Shown here in pieces: positions 11,983 through 21,143 of a stretch of 27,789 nt of DNA. This DNA is from Carex sylvatica (Eukaryota > Streptophyta > Magnoliopsida > Poales > Cyperaceae), in assembly GCA_964058845.1 (NCBI GenBank), contig CAXKVR010000828.1, positions 1 to 27,789 of the forward strand, given 5' to 3'. The notes beneath the pieces were generated by a model, which saw nothing but the letters and a program-made list of their open reading frames with translations, did not search any database and was not told where the DNA came from. Made by a program: the position numbers and the translations under genes. Positions within the stretch are counted from its first letter, which is position 1, and each line of letters begins with the position of its first letter.

Positions 11983-12728
11983 TGAGGGTGCAACAGAGAA
12001 TGAACGCTCTTTGGAGGATTAAAATTTTAATTTTTATTAAGAAACACTTGTTGGTTTGAAAAGAATTAAGAATAAAAATAAAATATACGTTATAGTATGC
12101 AAAGATCAAAATACTTTCATATACTTTATCTTCCCAAATATGCTGAATTCGGTAGTGACTTCTTTAACAGTAATCAGTATTGTTTCATACTTGTTCGTTT
12201 GTTACTTAATTTACTTGATTATGGATATCTAACGCTTAGATTAATTAATTATGGATATTAAAAGCTGAGAGCAAGCTTAGAATAATATAATTAAAGGGAT
12301 TAAAAGAATCCAGTGTTTATTATGGACAGAGTCAGATTTTTGAACAATGGAGGTCAAACACGTATGCAAATACCTATGGGATCAATTATATAAAAAATTT
12401 CGAACTATGGAGGTCAATTGTATACAAATTTTATGTAGAGAATGAAAATCAATTTTACAGTATCATGATATTGTATCCTAAATTATATAAAAAATTAAAT
12501 ATAAATATAAATATTTGAAAATTAAATAGGAATCAATTGATCCCATTCAATCTTCTTAAGTCCGCCTCTGATTATAGGTTTTCGCTCAGAAGTGCAATAG
12601 AAAAAATCAAACCATTCTTTTAACTCTGACACAAATTTTCAAACGGATTCTCTGTAGTCATAATAGGCATCAGATTCTTTGTCTGGCTCGGACTAAATCT
12701 AGACCGTTCATTCTCTGTTACACCCTCA
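11983..12728. repeat. Inverted repeat pair bounding ~745-bp segment
   Basis: TGAGGGTGCAACAGAGAATG (from 11983) is repeated in inverted orientation ending at 12728, where the complement differs mainly by one base (TGTAACAG). Downstream bases (AACGCTCT versus AACGGTCT) also match. The segment contains the hAT-like MITE at 12327-12570. It may be an older MITE, but no target duplication was recognised. Confidence 0.5.
12319..12578. mobile_element. Degraded hAT-like (Tip100-type) MITE
   Basis: The 244-bp element (12327-12570) begins CAGAGTCAGATTTTTGAA and ends AAGTCCGCCTCTG. These are diverged versions of the CAGGGGCGGAGCCAGAATTTT / TCCGCCCCTG ends of plant Tip100-type hAT MITEs. Flanking 8-mers ATTATGGA (12319-12326) and ATTATAGG (12571-12578) are imperfect target duplications. 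An internal AATGGAGGTCAA motif occurs twice. Confidence 0.6.
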
Positions 12729-12859
12729 CGTACGTATGCGGCCGACATTTTTATTTGTATCCAAAAAATATATATTTTATTATAAATAATCAGAGTTTAG
12801 AAGAAATTTTAAAAATTTTCAAACCGTATATATTATTTGCGGTTCCGATTTAAGATCCA

Positions 12860-14340
12860 TGTTACACCAAAAGTTAGTGCTCAAAGTTTCAGTATAGCAA
12901 GCTATACTTTTTAATCTTGACTCTATTTTCGACTAAGATTACAAGTATACAATCTTTATCGTGTAGTATATTATCACTTGTTAGGTATCGATCCACAGGA
13001 ACGGTTTGAATATTGCCGGACTCTACTTACTTCACATAAATTCTAGAAGTGAAAATGGTGATTTAGTTGTATTCAAAACAATAAAGATTTTTGGTTTTGG
13101 TTTTTAGAAAGAATAAAAAGGGTTTTTAGGATTTCAGACTCATCTCAGTTCTGCCTCTCAGTTCTTGACACGGGTCGTGTAGTTTCCAACACGGGTCATA
13201 TCAAGTTACACGGGTCGGGTACTGCCGTACACGATCCGTGTGGACTTCAAGTTAATGCATCAGTTACTGTTTCTTTATATTGTTCCTTTGTGTAAGGTTC
13301 AACTGACCAGACCTAATGTTCCTAAACCTCAACCGTCGTATGTTGGTTCATTAACTTGGTATGAAATTGCAATATTTATCCTCTTAAGGTTCTAAACCTC
13401 AACTTTCATCGTATATTGGTCCGAATTACCTAGTTACTTGTTTGGAATACTAAAGGTAACCTCTTATCCGTCGATAAGAGGAAATGTTCACCTTTCGGCT
13501 ACTACTTGGTTTCACCTTTTGGATCACTAATTCTACATCTTGTACTTAGTTTGGTTGAGAGATTATAAGGGTTGAAATGCGCTTTAGATGTGATCATACA
13601 TCTAATGACAAACCAATAAAAATCAAATAATTTAATCTAAACAATTAAAATCAAACACAATCAAGCAAACACAAATTTCAACACAAGAATCTAATAACTA
13701 AAATGCAAAATAAAACATTCGATTACATCAAAATCCTATAAACTAGAAAATATACTCTAACATAGCTAAAAAAAAAGTAAAACAAATAGAAAGAAAACAA
13801 GAAGAAAGGATAAAACTCGAAGAAAGAAGAAGAAGAAGAAGAAGAAGAATCATCGAAAAACTCTCGTTTTCCTCCTTTCTTCGCCTCCAAGCTTAGCCGC
13901 CTTCTCCCAAACCCTAGCTCTCTTTCTTGTGATCCAGAATACTCCAGAATGCCTCTCTGGTGCAAGAAATCTCGCCTATATAGCCTTTGGGCCGACTTTC
14001 TTTCTTTCAGCCTTTGTTTCCAAAACAGTTATGTTTTCTGAATTGCTTGACACGGCCCGTGTGCCTGTGTTTCTTCTGTGGTCGAGTTAACGGTCGAGTC
14101 AGTGGTCGAGTCGAGGTTGACACGGCCCATGTAAAAACTTCTGAATTCCAGATGCTTCCTCGATTTTGCCTGATTCCTGTAAAATAAGAACAAACTTGTA
14201 GCAATACCACATTCTATAGATATTTCAATGAAATACGACCGATTTAATAGTTTTAAACACAGATTTTGGTACAAAATATAGGTCGAAATATAGATAAGTT
14301 TGCGAGACATCAATCCCAATCTGCAAATAATATTTGCGGT
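12860..14340. repeat. Retrotransposon-like non-coding sequence
   Basis: There is no intact gene. The GGTATCGATCCACAGGAACG motif and recurrent ACACGGGTCGTGT / GACACGGCCCGTGT strings, together with an AACCCTAGCTCTC leader-like segment near 13910, resemble non-coding parts of plant LTR retrotransposons. No LTR pair, primer binding site, gag or pol could be shown. A (GAA)n microsatellite lies at 13819-13849 and explains the Ser-rich minus-strand frame at 13723-13965. Confidence 0.35.
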
Positions 14341-14390
14341 TCCTTTTTTTTTTGCTTTTTTCTTTTTTTTGACAGTTTTATTTTCATTAT

Positions 14391-15212
14391 GAGTCCAACT
14401 TTACACATCTGGTTAACATATAAAAACATCTCCAAAAATTATGAAAATTGACCAAAATACAGTCTTGACATCGTAGAACAAGACTGTGAAGTTTCATATA
14501 AAATCTCAAAACAGATCGTGAGATATCGGCTCCCAAAAATTACCCAAACTGCTGAAGGAGTGCTTTTGAGCCCAACTTTGCTCCTCTGGTTAACATAGAA
14601 AAACATCTCCAAAAATCATGAAAATTGACCGACATGCAGTATTGAAATTGTAGAACAAGACTGTGAAATTTTATATAAAATCTCAAAACAGATCGTGAGA
14701 TATCGGCTCTCAAAAATTACCCGAACTGCTGAAGGAGTGCTTCTGAGTCCAACTTTGCACCTCTGGTTAACATAGCAAAACATCTCCAAAAATCATGAAG
14801 ATTGACCGACATGCAGTCTTAACATCGTAGAATAAGATTGAAGTTTCATACAAAATTTCAAAATAAATCGTGATATATCAACTCTAAAAAATTGCCCGAA
14901 CTGCTGAAGGAGTGCTTATGAGCTCAACTTTGCACCTCTGATTAACATAGCAAAACATCTTCAAAAATCATGAAAATTGACCAACATGTAGTGTTGACAT
15001 CGTAGAACAAGACTGTGAAGTTTCATACAAAATCACAAAATAGATCGTGAGATATCATCTCTCAAAAATTACCCGAACTGCTGAAGAATTTTATTCTGAA
15101 CCCAACTTTGCACCTTTGGTTAACATAGTAAAACATCTCCAAAAATCATGAAAATTGACCAACATGCAGTCTTGACATCGTAGAATAAGACTGTAAAGTT
15201 TCTTACAAAATC
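14391..15212. repeat. 177-bp tandem repeat array, ~4.6 copies
   Basis: Units start at 14391, 14568, 14745, 14920 and 15098 with GAGYCCAACTTTGCACCTCT, giving periods of 177, 177, 175 and 178 bp. The last unit is partial and ends near 15212. Each full unit contains AAACATCTCCAAAAATCATG, ACATCGTAGAACAAGACTG and AACTGCTGAAGGAGTGCTT. No coding frame is conserved across units, so this is a minisatellite or satellite-like array. It probably originated inside a retrotransposon-type repeat. Confidence 0.9.
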
Positions 15213-15370
15213 ATGAATATCGCCCAGGGGGTCACCCCCAGGCATCCGAAGCATTAGAATTTCAAAAAAACGTCGTTTAGTGTCTCAAAAATTCAGTTTA
15301 AGTTTTCGTTCAACGGTAGGCATACAACGATCGGTATTTTATTTAGTATAATTTAGGTTTTTGTAGTGTA

Positions 15371-15795
15371 ATTATTAATGAGTTTGGCTAGTATAACATC
15401 AGTGTCATTTCAGCCTATATAACACCAACTCTAAAACCTATCAAATCGACTTTGAACGACTAATCCAAACCGTTCAAACCAATTTAAATTATGTGTGATG
15501 CGTTTACATACAAAATTTTTATATTTTTGAGTTATTTTAGTATCAAATCAAGCGGTAAAAATATTAAAAAATTAATGCATTAAAATTAACTTAAAAACTC
15601 ACATATTTGACCGCTTGACCTAATACTAAATAAATTCGAAAAATTATAAATTTTGCATGCAAACACACAACTAATGAAGTAGATCGGTTTGAACGGTTTG
15701 GATTTACCATTTGAAGTTGATTTGATAGATTTTAGAGTTGGTGTTATATAGGTTGAAATGACACTGATGTTATACTAGCCAAACTCATTATTAAT
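15371..15795. mobile_element. Foldback MITE with 9-bp target duplication
   Basis: The 407-bp near-palindrome (15380-15786) begins GAGTTTGGCTAGTATAACAT and ends in its complement. It is flanked by perfect 9-bp duplications ATTATTAAT (15371-15379 and 15787-15795). The central loop carries the CAAGCGGT / GACCGCTTGAC motif shared with the other foldbacks in this window. It is a Mutator-type MITE without coding capacity. Confidence 0.88.
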
Positions 15796-15871
15796 TGTAG
15801 AATTTTTTAGTTTGCATGTAGAGTAATTTAGTTTTTTTGTATAATTATATTATATTATATATACATATACA

Positions 15872-16308
15872 TATATATACGAGTTGAGTTATGGTGAGTT
15901 GCGAAGTAAAGCGACTATTTTACTTCACACAATATCTTCATTTTCAAAGTTCAAATAGCCGATTCGAACCTTCCAACATGTTCTTCATAATAAAATATGA
16001 TTGGAAACTAAATTTTACATTTTTTTTAAAATTTTTTTTACTATTTATTAAGCCACTTTGAAAATCTGAAAATCCGGGTGAACAGTAAAAAAAGTAAAAA
16101 TTTCTGGACCGCCGAATTGGCGATTTTCAAACTAGCTTAATAAATAGTAAGAAAATTCAAAAAAATATAAAATTTGGTCTCCAAGCAAATTTCAATATGG
16201 AGATCATATTGAGTGGTTTGGATCGACGTTTTGAACTTTAAAATATGAGTGTGAAGTAAAATAGTCGCTTTACTTCGCAACTCACCATAGCCCATCTCTT
16301 ATATATAC
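15872..16308. mobile_element. Foldback MITE, Mutator type
   Basis: The element spans about 15881-16299. Its arms pair TATGGTGAGTTGCGAAGTAA with its complement ending at 16289, and the outer bases GAGTTGAG and GAGATGGG are diverged. Flanking TATATATAC occurs at 15872-15880 and 16300-16308, consistent with a 9-bp duplication but inside low-complexity DNA. Internal CTATTTATTAAGCC and GGTCTCCAAGCA motifs are shared with the foldbacks at 18029 and 25953, marking one family. Confidence 0.8.
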
Positions 16309-16725
16309 ATATACATCTATTATACATATATTATAAAAAAAAGAGTTTATAAAGAAAAAAAACTTCACAAACTGAGAGCATGTAGAAATCAGTATGATGA
16401 AATTATTAAGTTAGAGAAAACGATTTCGATGAAATTGTTAACATCTCAAACTGAGAGCATGTAGAAATCAATATGATGGACATGTGTATTATGGTGTGGT
16501 GAATAATGTAGACGATTTTGATGAAATTGTTAAGTTAGAGTTCTCCCGTGCAAAAAATAAAAACCGCAAATATTATTTGCGGTTTCGACTTTTTAATCGA
16601 AATCGCAAATAATATATGCAGTTTGGGCATTTTTAAAATTTCTTCTAAAATCTGGTTATTTATAGTAAATATATATTTTTTGGATAAAAATAAAAATGTC
16701 GGCCTATGCGGATACAAACTCATAT

Positions 16726-17191
16726 AAACTCCAGAGAATTTTTTTTCATAAACCTAATTAAAATATTTTTATGAAATCACCATGATTACTTTTTTTTTTT
16801 TTTTAACAAAATCCATAAAAATCAAAATACTATTTTGATTCTGAATTTTTTTTTTTTTGGACTGAAATGACAATTCAGTCTAAAGTATTTTTATAAAACC
16901 ACCATGATTATTATTTTTTTTAACAAAAACAATAAAAACCGAAATACTATTTTGGTTCCAATTTTTTTTTTTTTGGGACCGAAATGACAATTCAGTCTCA
17001 AGTATTTTTATAATTTTTTAACGTATTTTTTTCTTGAAATCTGTAAAAACAGTTGGAACCGAAATGACATTTTGGTTAAAAAAAAAGACTAAAATGTTAT
17101 TTCGATTCTTATGATTTAAAAAAAATAATAATCATGTTAGTTTTATAATTTTTTTTAATTATGGCTTATAAAAAAATATTCAAACTCAAGA
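16726..17191. mobile_element. Foldback element with internal ~120-bp repeats
   Basis: The element (16736-17181) has inverted ends: GAATTTTTTTTCATAAACC, and the complement of GAATATTTTTTTATAAGCC. Flanks AAACTCCAGA (16726-16735) and AAACTCAAGA (17182-17191) match at 9 of 10 bases. The interior holds two direct copies, about 120 bp apart, of an ACCATGATTA / CCGAAATGACAATTCAGTC segment. A relative lies at 27358-27678. Confidence 0.7.
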
Positions 17192-17580
17192 CACGGTTGA
17201 GTCTGTATCCCTTCGGACCGATTTTTTTATTAATAGAAAATAAATTAATAAAATATCGAAATAGGGTATAGGATTTGAGTTTTGTCGAAAAATAAGTAGA
17301 ACATGATTTGTTATGCCGTCCCAACGGACAGTATATTTTTTTCTGTCAGGTTTATCCTAATTAACCCCTGATCAAATTGGTGGTAAAAAAAAAATGAAAA
17401 TCCAGACGATGGGAGAAGACCCGTCCGGAATTTAGCGGAAAAAAAAATCCTAGGCGGAAAAGTAAGACCCGTCTGATTTTCCTTTTTTGTTTTATACTAC
17501 CGAATAAAATTATAATATTATTATATTATATTATTTTTTATTTTTTATATTATATTATTATATTAATATACTTATATATA

Positions 17581-17990
17581 TTATATTATGAGTAGAAATA
17601 GAGTGTTTTTAAGCTCACTAAAGTGTTTGGTAAGTTTAACTCCAAAGCTCATTAAATTGGTTTCAAATGACAAATTTGAACTGTTAGAATCCGCTTATCT
17701 TACGAGTGATGCGTCTACATGTGAAAATTTTAAACATTTGAATTAATTTAGTATAAAAGGTTAATAAATTAATTTTAGTGCATTCATTTTTTGAATATTT
17801 TTGACCGCTTGACTTTGTACTAAATTAATTCGAACATTTAAAATTTTCACATGTAGATGCATTACTTGTAAGGTAGGCGGGTTTCAACGGTTCGGATTCG
17901 TCATTTGAAACCGATTTAATGGATTTTGGAGTTAAGCTCACCAAACACTTTGGTGAGCTTAAGAACACCCAAGTTCTACTCTTATATTAT
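17581..17990. mobile_element. Foldback MITE, left copy
   Basis: The 392-bp element (17590-17981) has inverted ends GAGTAGAAATAGAGTGTTTT and the complement of GAGTAGAACTTGGGTGTTCT. It is flanked by perfect 9-bp TTATATTAT (17581-17589 and 17982-17990). It lacks about 19 bp that the copy at 18562 retains near the centre, which looks like a small deletion. Confidence 0.85.
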
Positions 17991-18019
17991 ATATTATATT
18001 ATGATTATATATATATTAT

Positions 18020-18454
18020 ATTATTATAAGAGTAAGTCTACCATACATTGCAATGCATAGGCACCTCTATGCATTGGACTATAAATCACCATATTCAAAG
18101 TTCAAATGACCGATCCAAACCGTTCATCTTGTTCTCCATATTAATATGTGCTTGGAGACCAAATTTTATATTTTTTAGAATTTTTTTACTATTTATTAAG
18201 CCACATTGAAAATCGCTGATCCAACGGTTACAGTAAAATCAAAAGGCACCGTTGGATCAGTGATTTTCAAAGTGACTTAATAAATAGTAAACAAATTCCA
18301 AAAAATATAAAATTTGGTATCCAAGCACATATTAATATGGAGAACAAGATGAACGGTTTGGATCGGTCATTTGGACTTTGAATCCGTGATTTATAGTCCA
18401 ATGCATAGAGGTGCCTATGCATTGCAATGTATGGTAGACTTACTCATTATTATA
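18020..18454. mobile_element. Foldback MITE at centre of the palindrome
   Basis: The 417-bp element (18029-18445) has arms that start AGAGTAAGTCTACCATACAT and end in the complement. Flanks are a perfect 9-bp ATTATTATA (18020-18028 and 18446-18454). Nearly the whole element is self-complementary, including CGCTGATCCAACGGT paired with ACCGTTGGATCAGTG around the loop. Confidence 0.88.
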
Positions 18455-18561
18455 ATATATTATAATATATTATATTATTATAATATATTATATTATTATA
18501 ATATATTATGTTATATTATATTATTTTTTATTTTTTATATTATATTATTATATTATATTAT

Positions 18562-18974
18562 GAGTAGAACTAGGGTGTTCTTAAGCCCACTAAAGTGTTT
18601 GGTGAGCTTAACTTCAAAATCCATCAAATCAGTTTCAAATGACAAATCTGAACCATTGAAACCTGCATACCTTACGAGTGATGCATCTACATGTGAAAAT
18701 TTTAAACGTTCGAATTAATTTAGTATAAAGTCAAGCGGTCAAAAAACGTTCAAAAAATGAATGCACTAAAATTAATTTATTAACCTTTTAATTTTGACCG
18801 ATTGACTTTATACTAAATTAATTCAAATGTTTAAAATTTTCACATGTAGACGCATCACTCGTAAGATAAGCGGATTCTAACAGTTCGAATTCGTCATTTG
18901 AAACCAATTTAATGAGTTTTGGAGTCAAGCTTACTTAACACTTTGGTGAGCTTAAGAACACCCTATTTCTACTC
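18562..18974. mobile_element. Foldback MITE, right inverted copy
   Basis: The reverse complement of this element matches the copy at 17590-17981 arm for arm, for example AGAATCCGCTTATCTTACGA. It appears to be part of an inverted duplication and not a separate insertion. Its flanks, TTATATTAT at the left and ATAATATAA at the right, are inverted relative to each other, unlike a true target duplication. The plus-strand frame at 18371-18718 is a chance product of these repeats. Confidence 0.8.
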
Positions 18975-19165
18975 ATAATATAATATATATTAAGTATATT
19001 AATATAATAATATAATATAAAAAATAAAAAATAATATAATATATATAAGTATATTAATACAATAATATAATATAATAATACAATATAATATAATATAATA
19101 TAATAATATAATATATATATATATAATATAATATATATATATATATAATATAATATTATAATATA
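18975..19165. repeat. AT-only low-complexity tract
   Basis: The tract is built almost entirely of TATAATA-type permutations with very few C or G bases. It mirrors the tract at 17505-17589 in inverted orientation. Similar tracts lie at 18452-18560 and 19360-19445. Confidence 0.85.
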
Positions 19166-19680
19166 AAAAGCAAAACAAAGGAAAACGGACGGGTCTTACT
19201 TTTTCGTCCGGGTTTTTTTTTCTGCTAAATTCCGGACAGGTCTTCTCTAGGGATGTAAATGGATCCGGATTATTCGTTTCGAATCCGCTTCGTATCTGAT
19301 TACTATCCGTATCCGTTTTAAACGGAGCGAATAATTGACGGATTCGAATCGGAATATATCTTCAATATAATAATTATATATAATATAATATAATATAATA
19401 ATATAATATAAAAAAAAAATATATAATATAATATTATAATATAAAAAACAAAACAAAGGAAAACAGATGGGTTTTACTTTTCCATCCGGGATTTTTTTTT
19501 TCTGCTAAATCCCGGACGGGTCTTCTGTAGGGATGTAAACGGATCCAAATTATCCGTTTTGAATCCGCTCCATATCTGATTACTATCCGTATTCGTTTTA
19601 AACAGAGCGAATAATAATTGACGGATTCGAATCCGAATATTGAAGTGTTTTTTTCCGCTAAATCCCGCACAGGTCTTCTC
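19166..19680. repeat. Tandemly duplicated hAT left ends plus flank
   Basis: The unit GCTAAATYCCGG..GGTCTTCTC followed by TAGGGATGTAAA occurs three times. The hAT left terminus appears at 19248, 19528 and 19681, each preceded by GTCTTCTC or GTCTTCTG. Spacings are 280 and 153 bp. The first two units also repeat the GCAAAACAAAGGAAAAC segment and the following CGGATTCGAATC block. Minus-strand frames at 19247-19456 and 19434-19670 derive from these repeats. Confidence 0.85.
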
Positions 19681-20620
19681 TAGGGATGTAAACGGATCAG
19701 GATTATCTGTTTTGAATCCGCTCCGTATTTGATTACTAGTGAATAATTGTCGAATCGGATTGGACGGTGCGAATAATTGACGGATTCGAATCCGAATATA
19801 TCTTCAATATGATAAAGTAACACGGTTACGCAAGAGAAAAGGTATTGAACTTAAAGATATTTGCTTTGGGTCCTTTAAAATATGACATGCAAATCAATGG
19901 TTTTTCTATTTTATTCTCAAAATTTTTTTTGGCTGTAAACGGAGCGGATATCTGCGCACCGCACCAATACAAGTCTATACATTTGTCGCGGATCTACTCT
20001 TTCGCTTCTTCCAATAACTTAACCTGTTCAGCATCAGCGTAATTATATACCGCTCTCCCAACTATGTACTTGACTTGTGGAATTAAGCTTCCGTATATAC
20101 CGGACAAAGTTATCTGCAACGCCTGAATGAGTTTATTTCATTGGCACGTGGGGCCCAGTCGGATGCCTGCTTTTGGTTTTGCTTGTGATTACTGAGTAGG
20201 CATTTACTTTGTGAGCCCATGTTAAATTAGCTCATTTTTTCCAAAAATAGAAGATACTAGATAGTCAATTGTTATTTTAAATAGATGTATAGTTATTTTT
20301 TTTCAAGATAGTCAATAATTATTATATTAAAAATATGATAAAATTAATTTAAATAGATTAATTTTGTATATTTGAATTTTTGTAATTCGTATTTATATTT
20401 TGAAACTCATATTCGTTTTGTATTCGTATTTGAATCCGTATCCGTAGATTATCCGCTCCGTATTCGTATCCGTATCCGTTTAAGATGAATTTGGTTTTAG
20501 ATTTTGATATCCGTTTACTATATGTATTCGTACTCGTATCCGCTCATTGAAAAATGGATACAGATTTAGTATCAGCATTATCTGCTCCGAATCCGCTTCG
20601 TTTACACCCCTAGTCTTCTC
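19673..20620. mobile_element. hAT-type element inside the palindrome
   Basis: The 932-bp element (19681-20612) begins TAGGGATGTAAACGGATC and ends GTTTACACCCCTA. It is flanked by perfect 8-bp GTCTTCTC (19673-19680 and 20613-20620). The ends and the subterminal GGATACGGAT / ATCCGTATCC runs match the element at 10662-11296. No transposase frame is seen. It interrupts the right arm of the large palindrome. Confidence 0.85.
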
Positions 20621-20693
20621 TCACCGTCCGGATTTTTTTTTTTTTCCACTAACACTAATTAGTGTTGACGGTCCGGACGGATTATTTAGTCCC

Positions 20694-20747
20694 ATCCCAT
20701 GGGATGGTATATTTATCCCCATCCCATGGAACAGTATATTTATCCCA
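20694..20747. repeat. Two 27-bp tandem repeats
   Basis: Two adjacent 27-bp units (20694-20720 and 20721-20747) each contain ATCCCATGG and TATATTTATCCC. They differ at a few positions. A perfect 16-bp palindrome AACACTAATTAGTGTT lies just upstream at 20651-20666. Confidence 0.8.
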
Positions 20748-20836
20748 ATCGACTCATTTTTTGAAAAAACTCAAAACCAATCCCATATTTCGATATTTTA
20801 TTTATTTATTTTCTATTAATAAAAAATTCGATACCT

Positions 20837-21143
20837 GAGGCTATTGCATGAGAAATCAACAGTTCGGATTAATTCCAGTATAGGTCAAACTCAATCTGGT
20901 GTTTATATAAATTATCGCGGTATGTTTTAAGATTCGTGCCAGGTTTAAAAAACGGTTCGGATCTATTTATTGTTTCTATTGCACTGGATATGTGTTCGAC
21001 ACCGTTGGGCCAATATGACTCGCACCATCGCCGAATCTACAATAACAGAATAGAGAAAAAACACTAATATCAGCGGGGGAAGAGACGAGAGCGGTCACCA
21101 TCTCCACTGGCCACTGCCGATTCACCTTCCCTCAGCAGTAACC
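20837..21143 (+). promoter_or_regulatory. RPB9 upstream region and 5' UTR
   Basis: This is the single-copy-looking interval between the large palindrome and the RPB9 ATG. No clear TATA box is visible. GC content rises from about 21000, which suggests the transcribed leader. The position is inferred from the gene start only. Confidence 0.4.

Larger units (their letters stand above)
12734..16715. repeat. ~4-kb block bounded by 120-bp inverted repeats
   Basis: The left arm (12734-12856) and right arm (16597-16715) are inverted copies. Both share GTATGCGGCCGAC / GTATCCGCATAGGCCGAC, ATCCAAAAAATATATATTT, TTAGAAGAAATTTTAAAAA and TATTATTTGCGGTT. A third partial copy (TAATATTTGCGGTTCC) occurs at 14325. 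Inside lie LTR-like debris, a 177-bp tandem array and two foldback MITEs. The block may be a decayed long-TIR transposon or an inverted pair of repeats. I found no convincing target duplication. Confidence 0.6.
17216..20836. repeat. 3.6-kb nested palindrome
   Basis: The left and right arms are inverted copies interrupted by younger insertions. Pairings seen: AATAGAAAATAAATTAATAA near 17235 with its complement near 20810; AAATCCAGACGATGGGAGAA near 17397 with the sequence around 20613-20640; CCGTCCGGAATTTAGC near 17431 with its complement near 19230; and the MITE at 17590-17981 with the inverted copy at 18562-18974. The symmetry centre is the MITE at 18029-18445. A hAT element (19681-20612) splits the right arm. 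Arms are AT-rich and non-coding. The palindrome ends about 300 bp before the RPB9 start codon. Confidence 0.8.

Noticed and set aside
13723..13965. Minus-strand frame with poly-Ser and a Phe/Tyr-rich tail
   Set aside because: It is generated by a (GAA)n microsatellite and adjacent A-rich DNA. No family features.
14391..15212. CRISPR-like regular repeats
   Set aside because: Units are contiguous 177-bp tandem repeats without unique spacers, in a plant nuclear context.
18371..18718. 115-codon plus-strand frame
   Set aside because: It spans MITE arms and a TATAAT low-complexity tract. The Ile/Tyr runs are translation of AT repeats.
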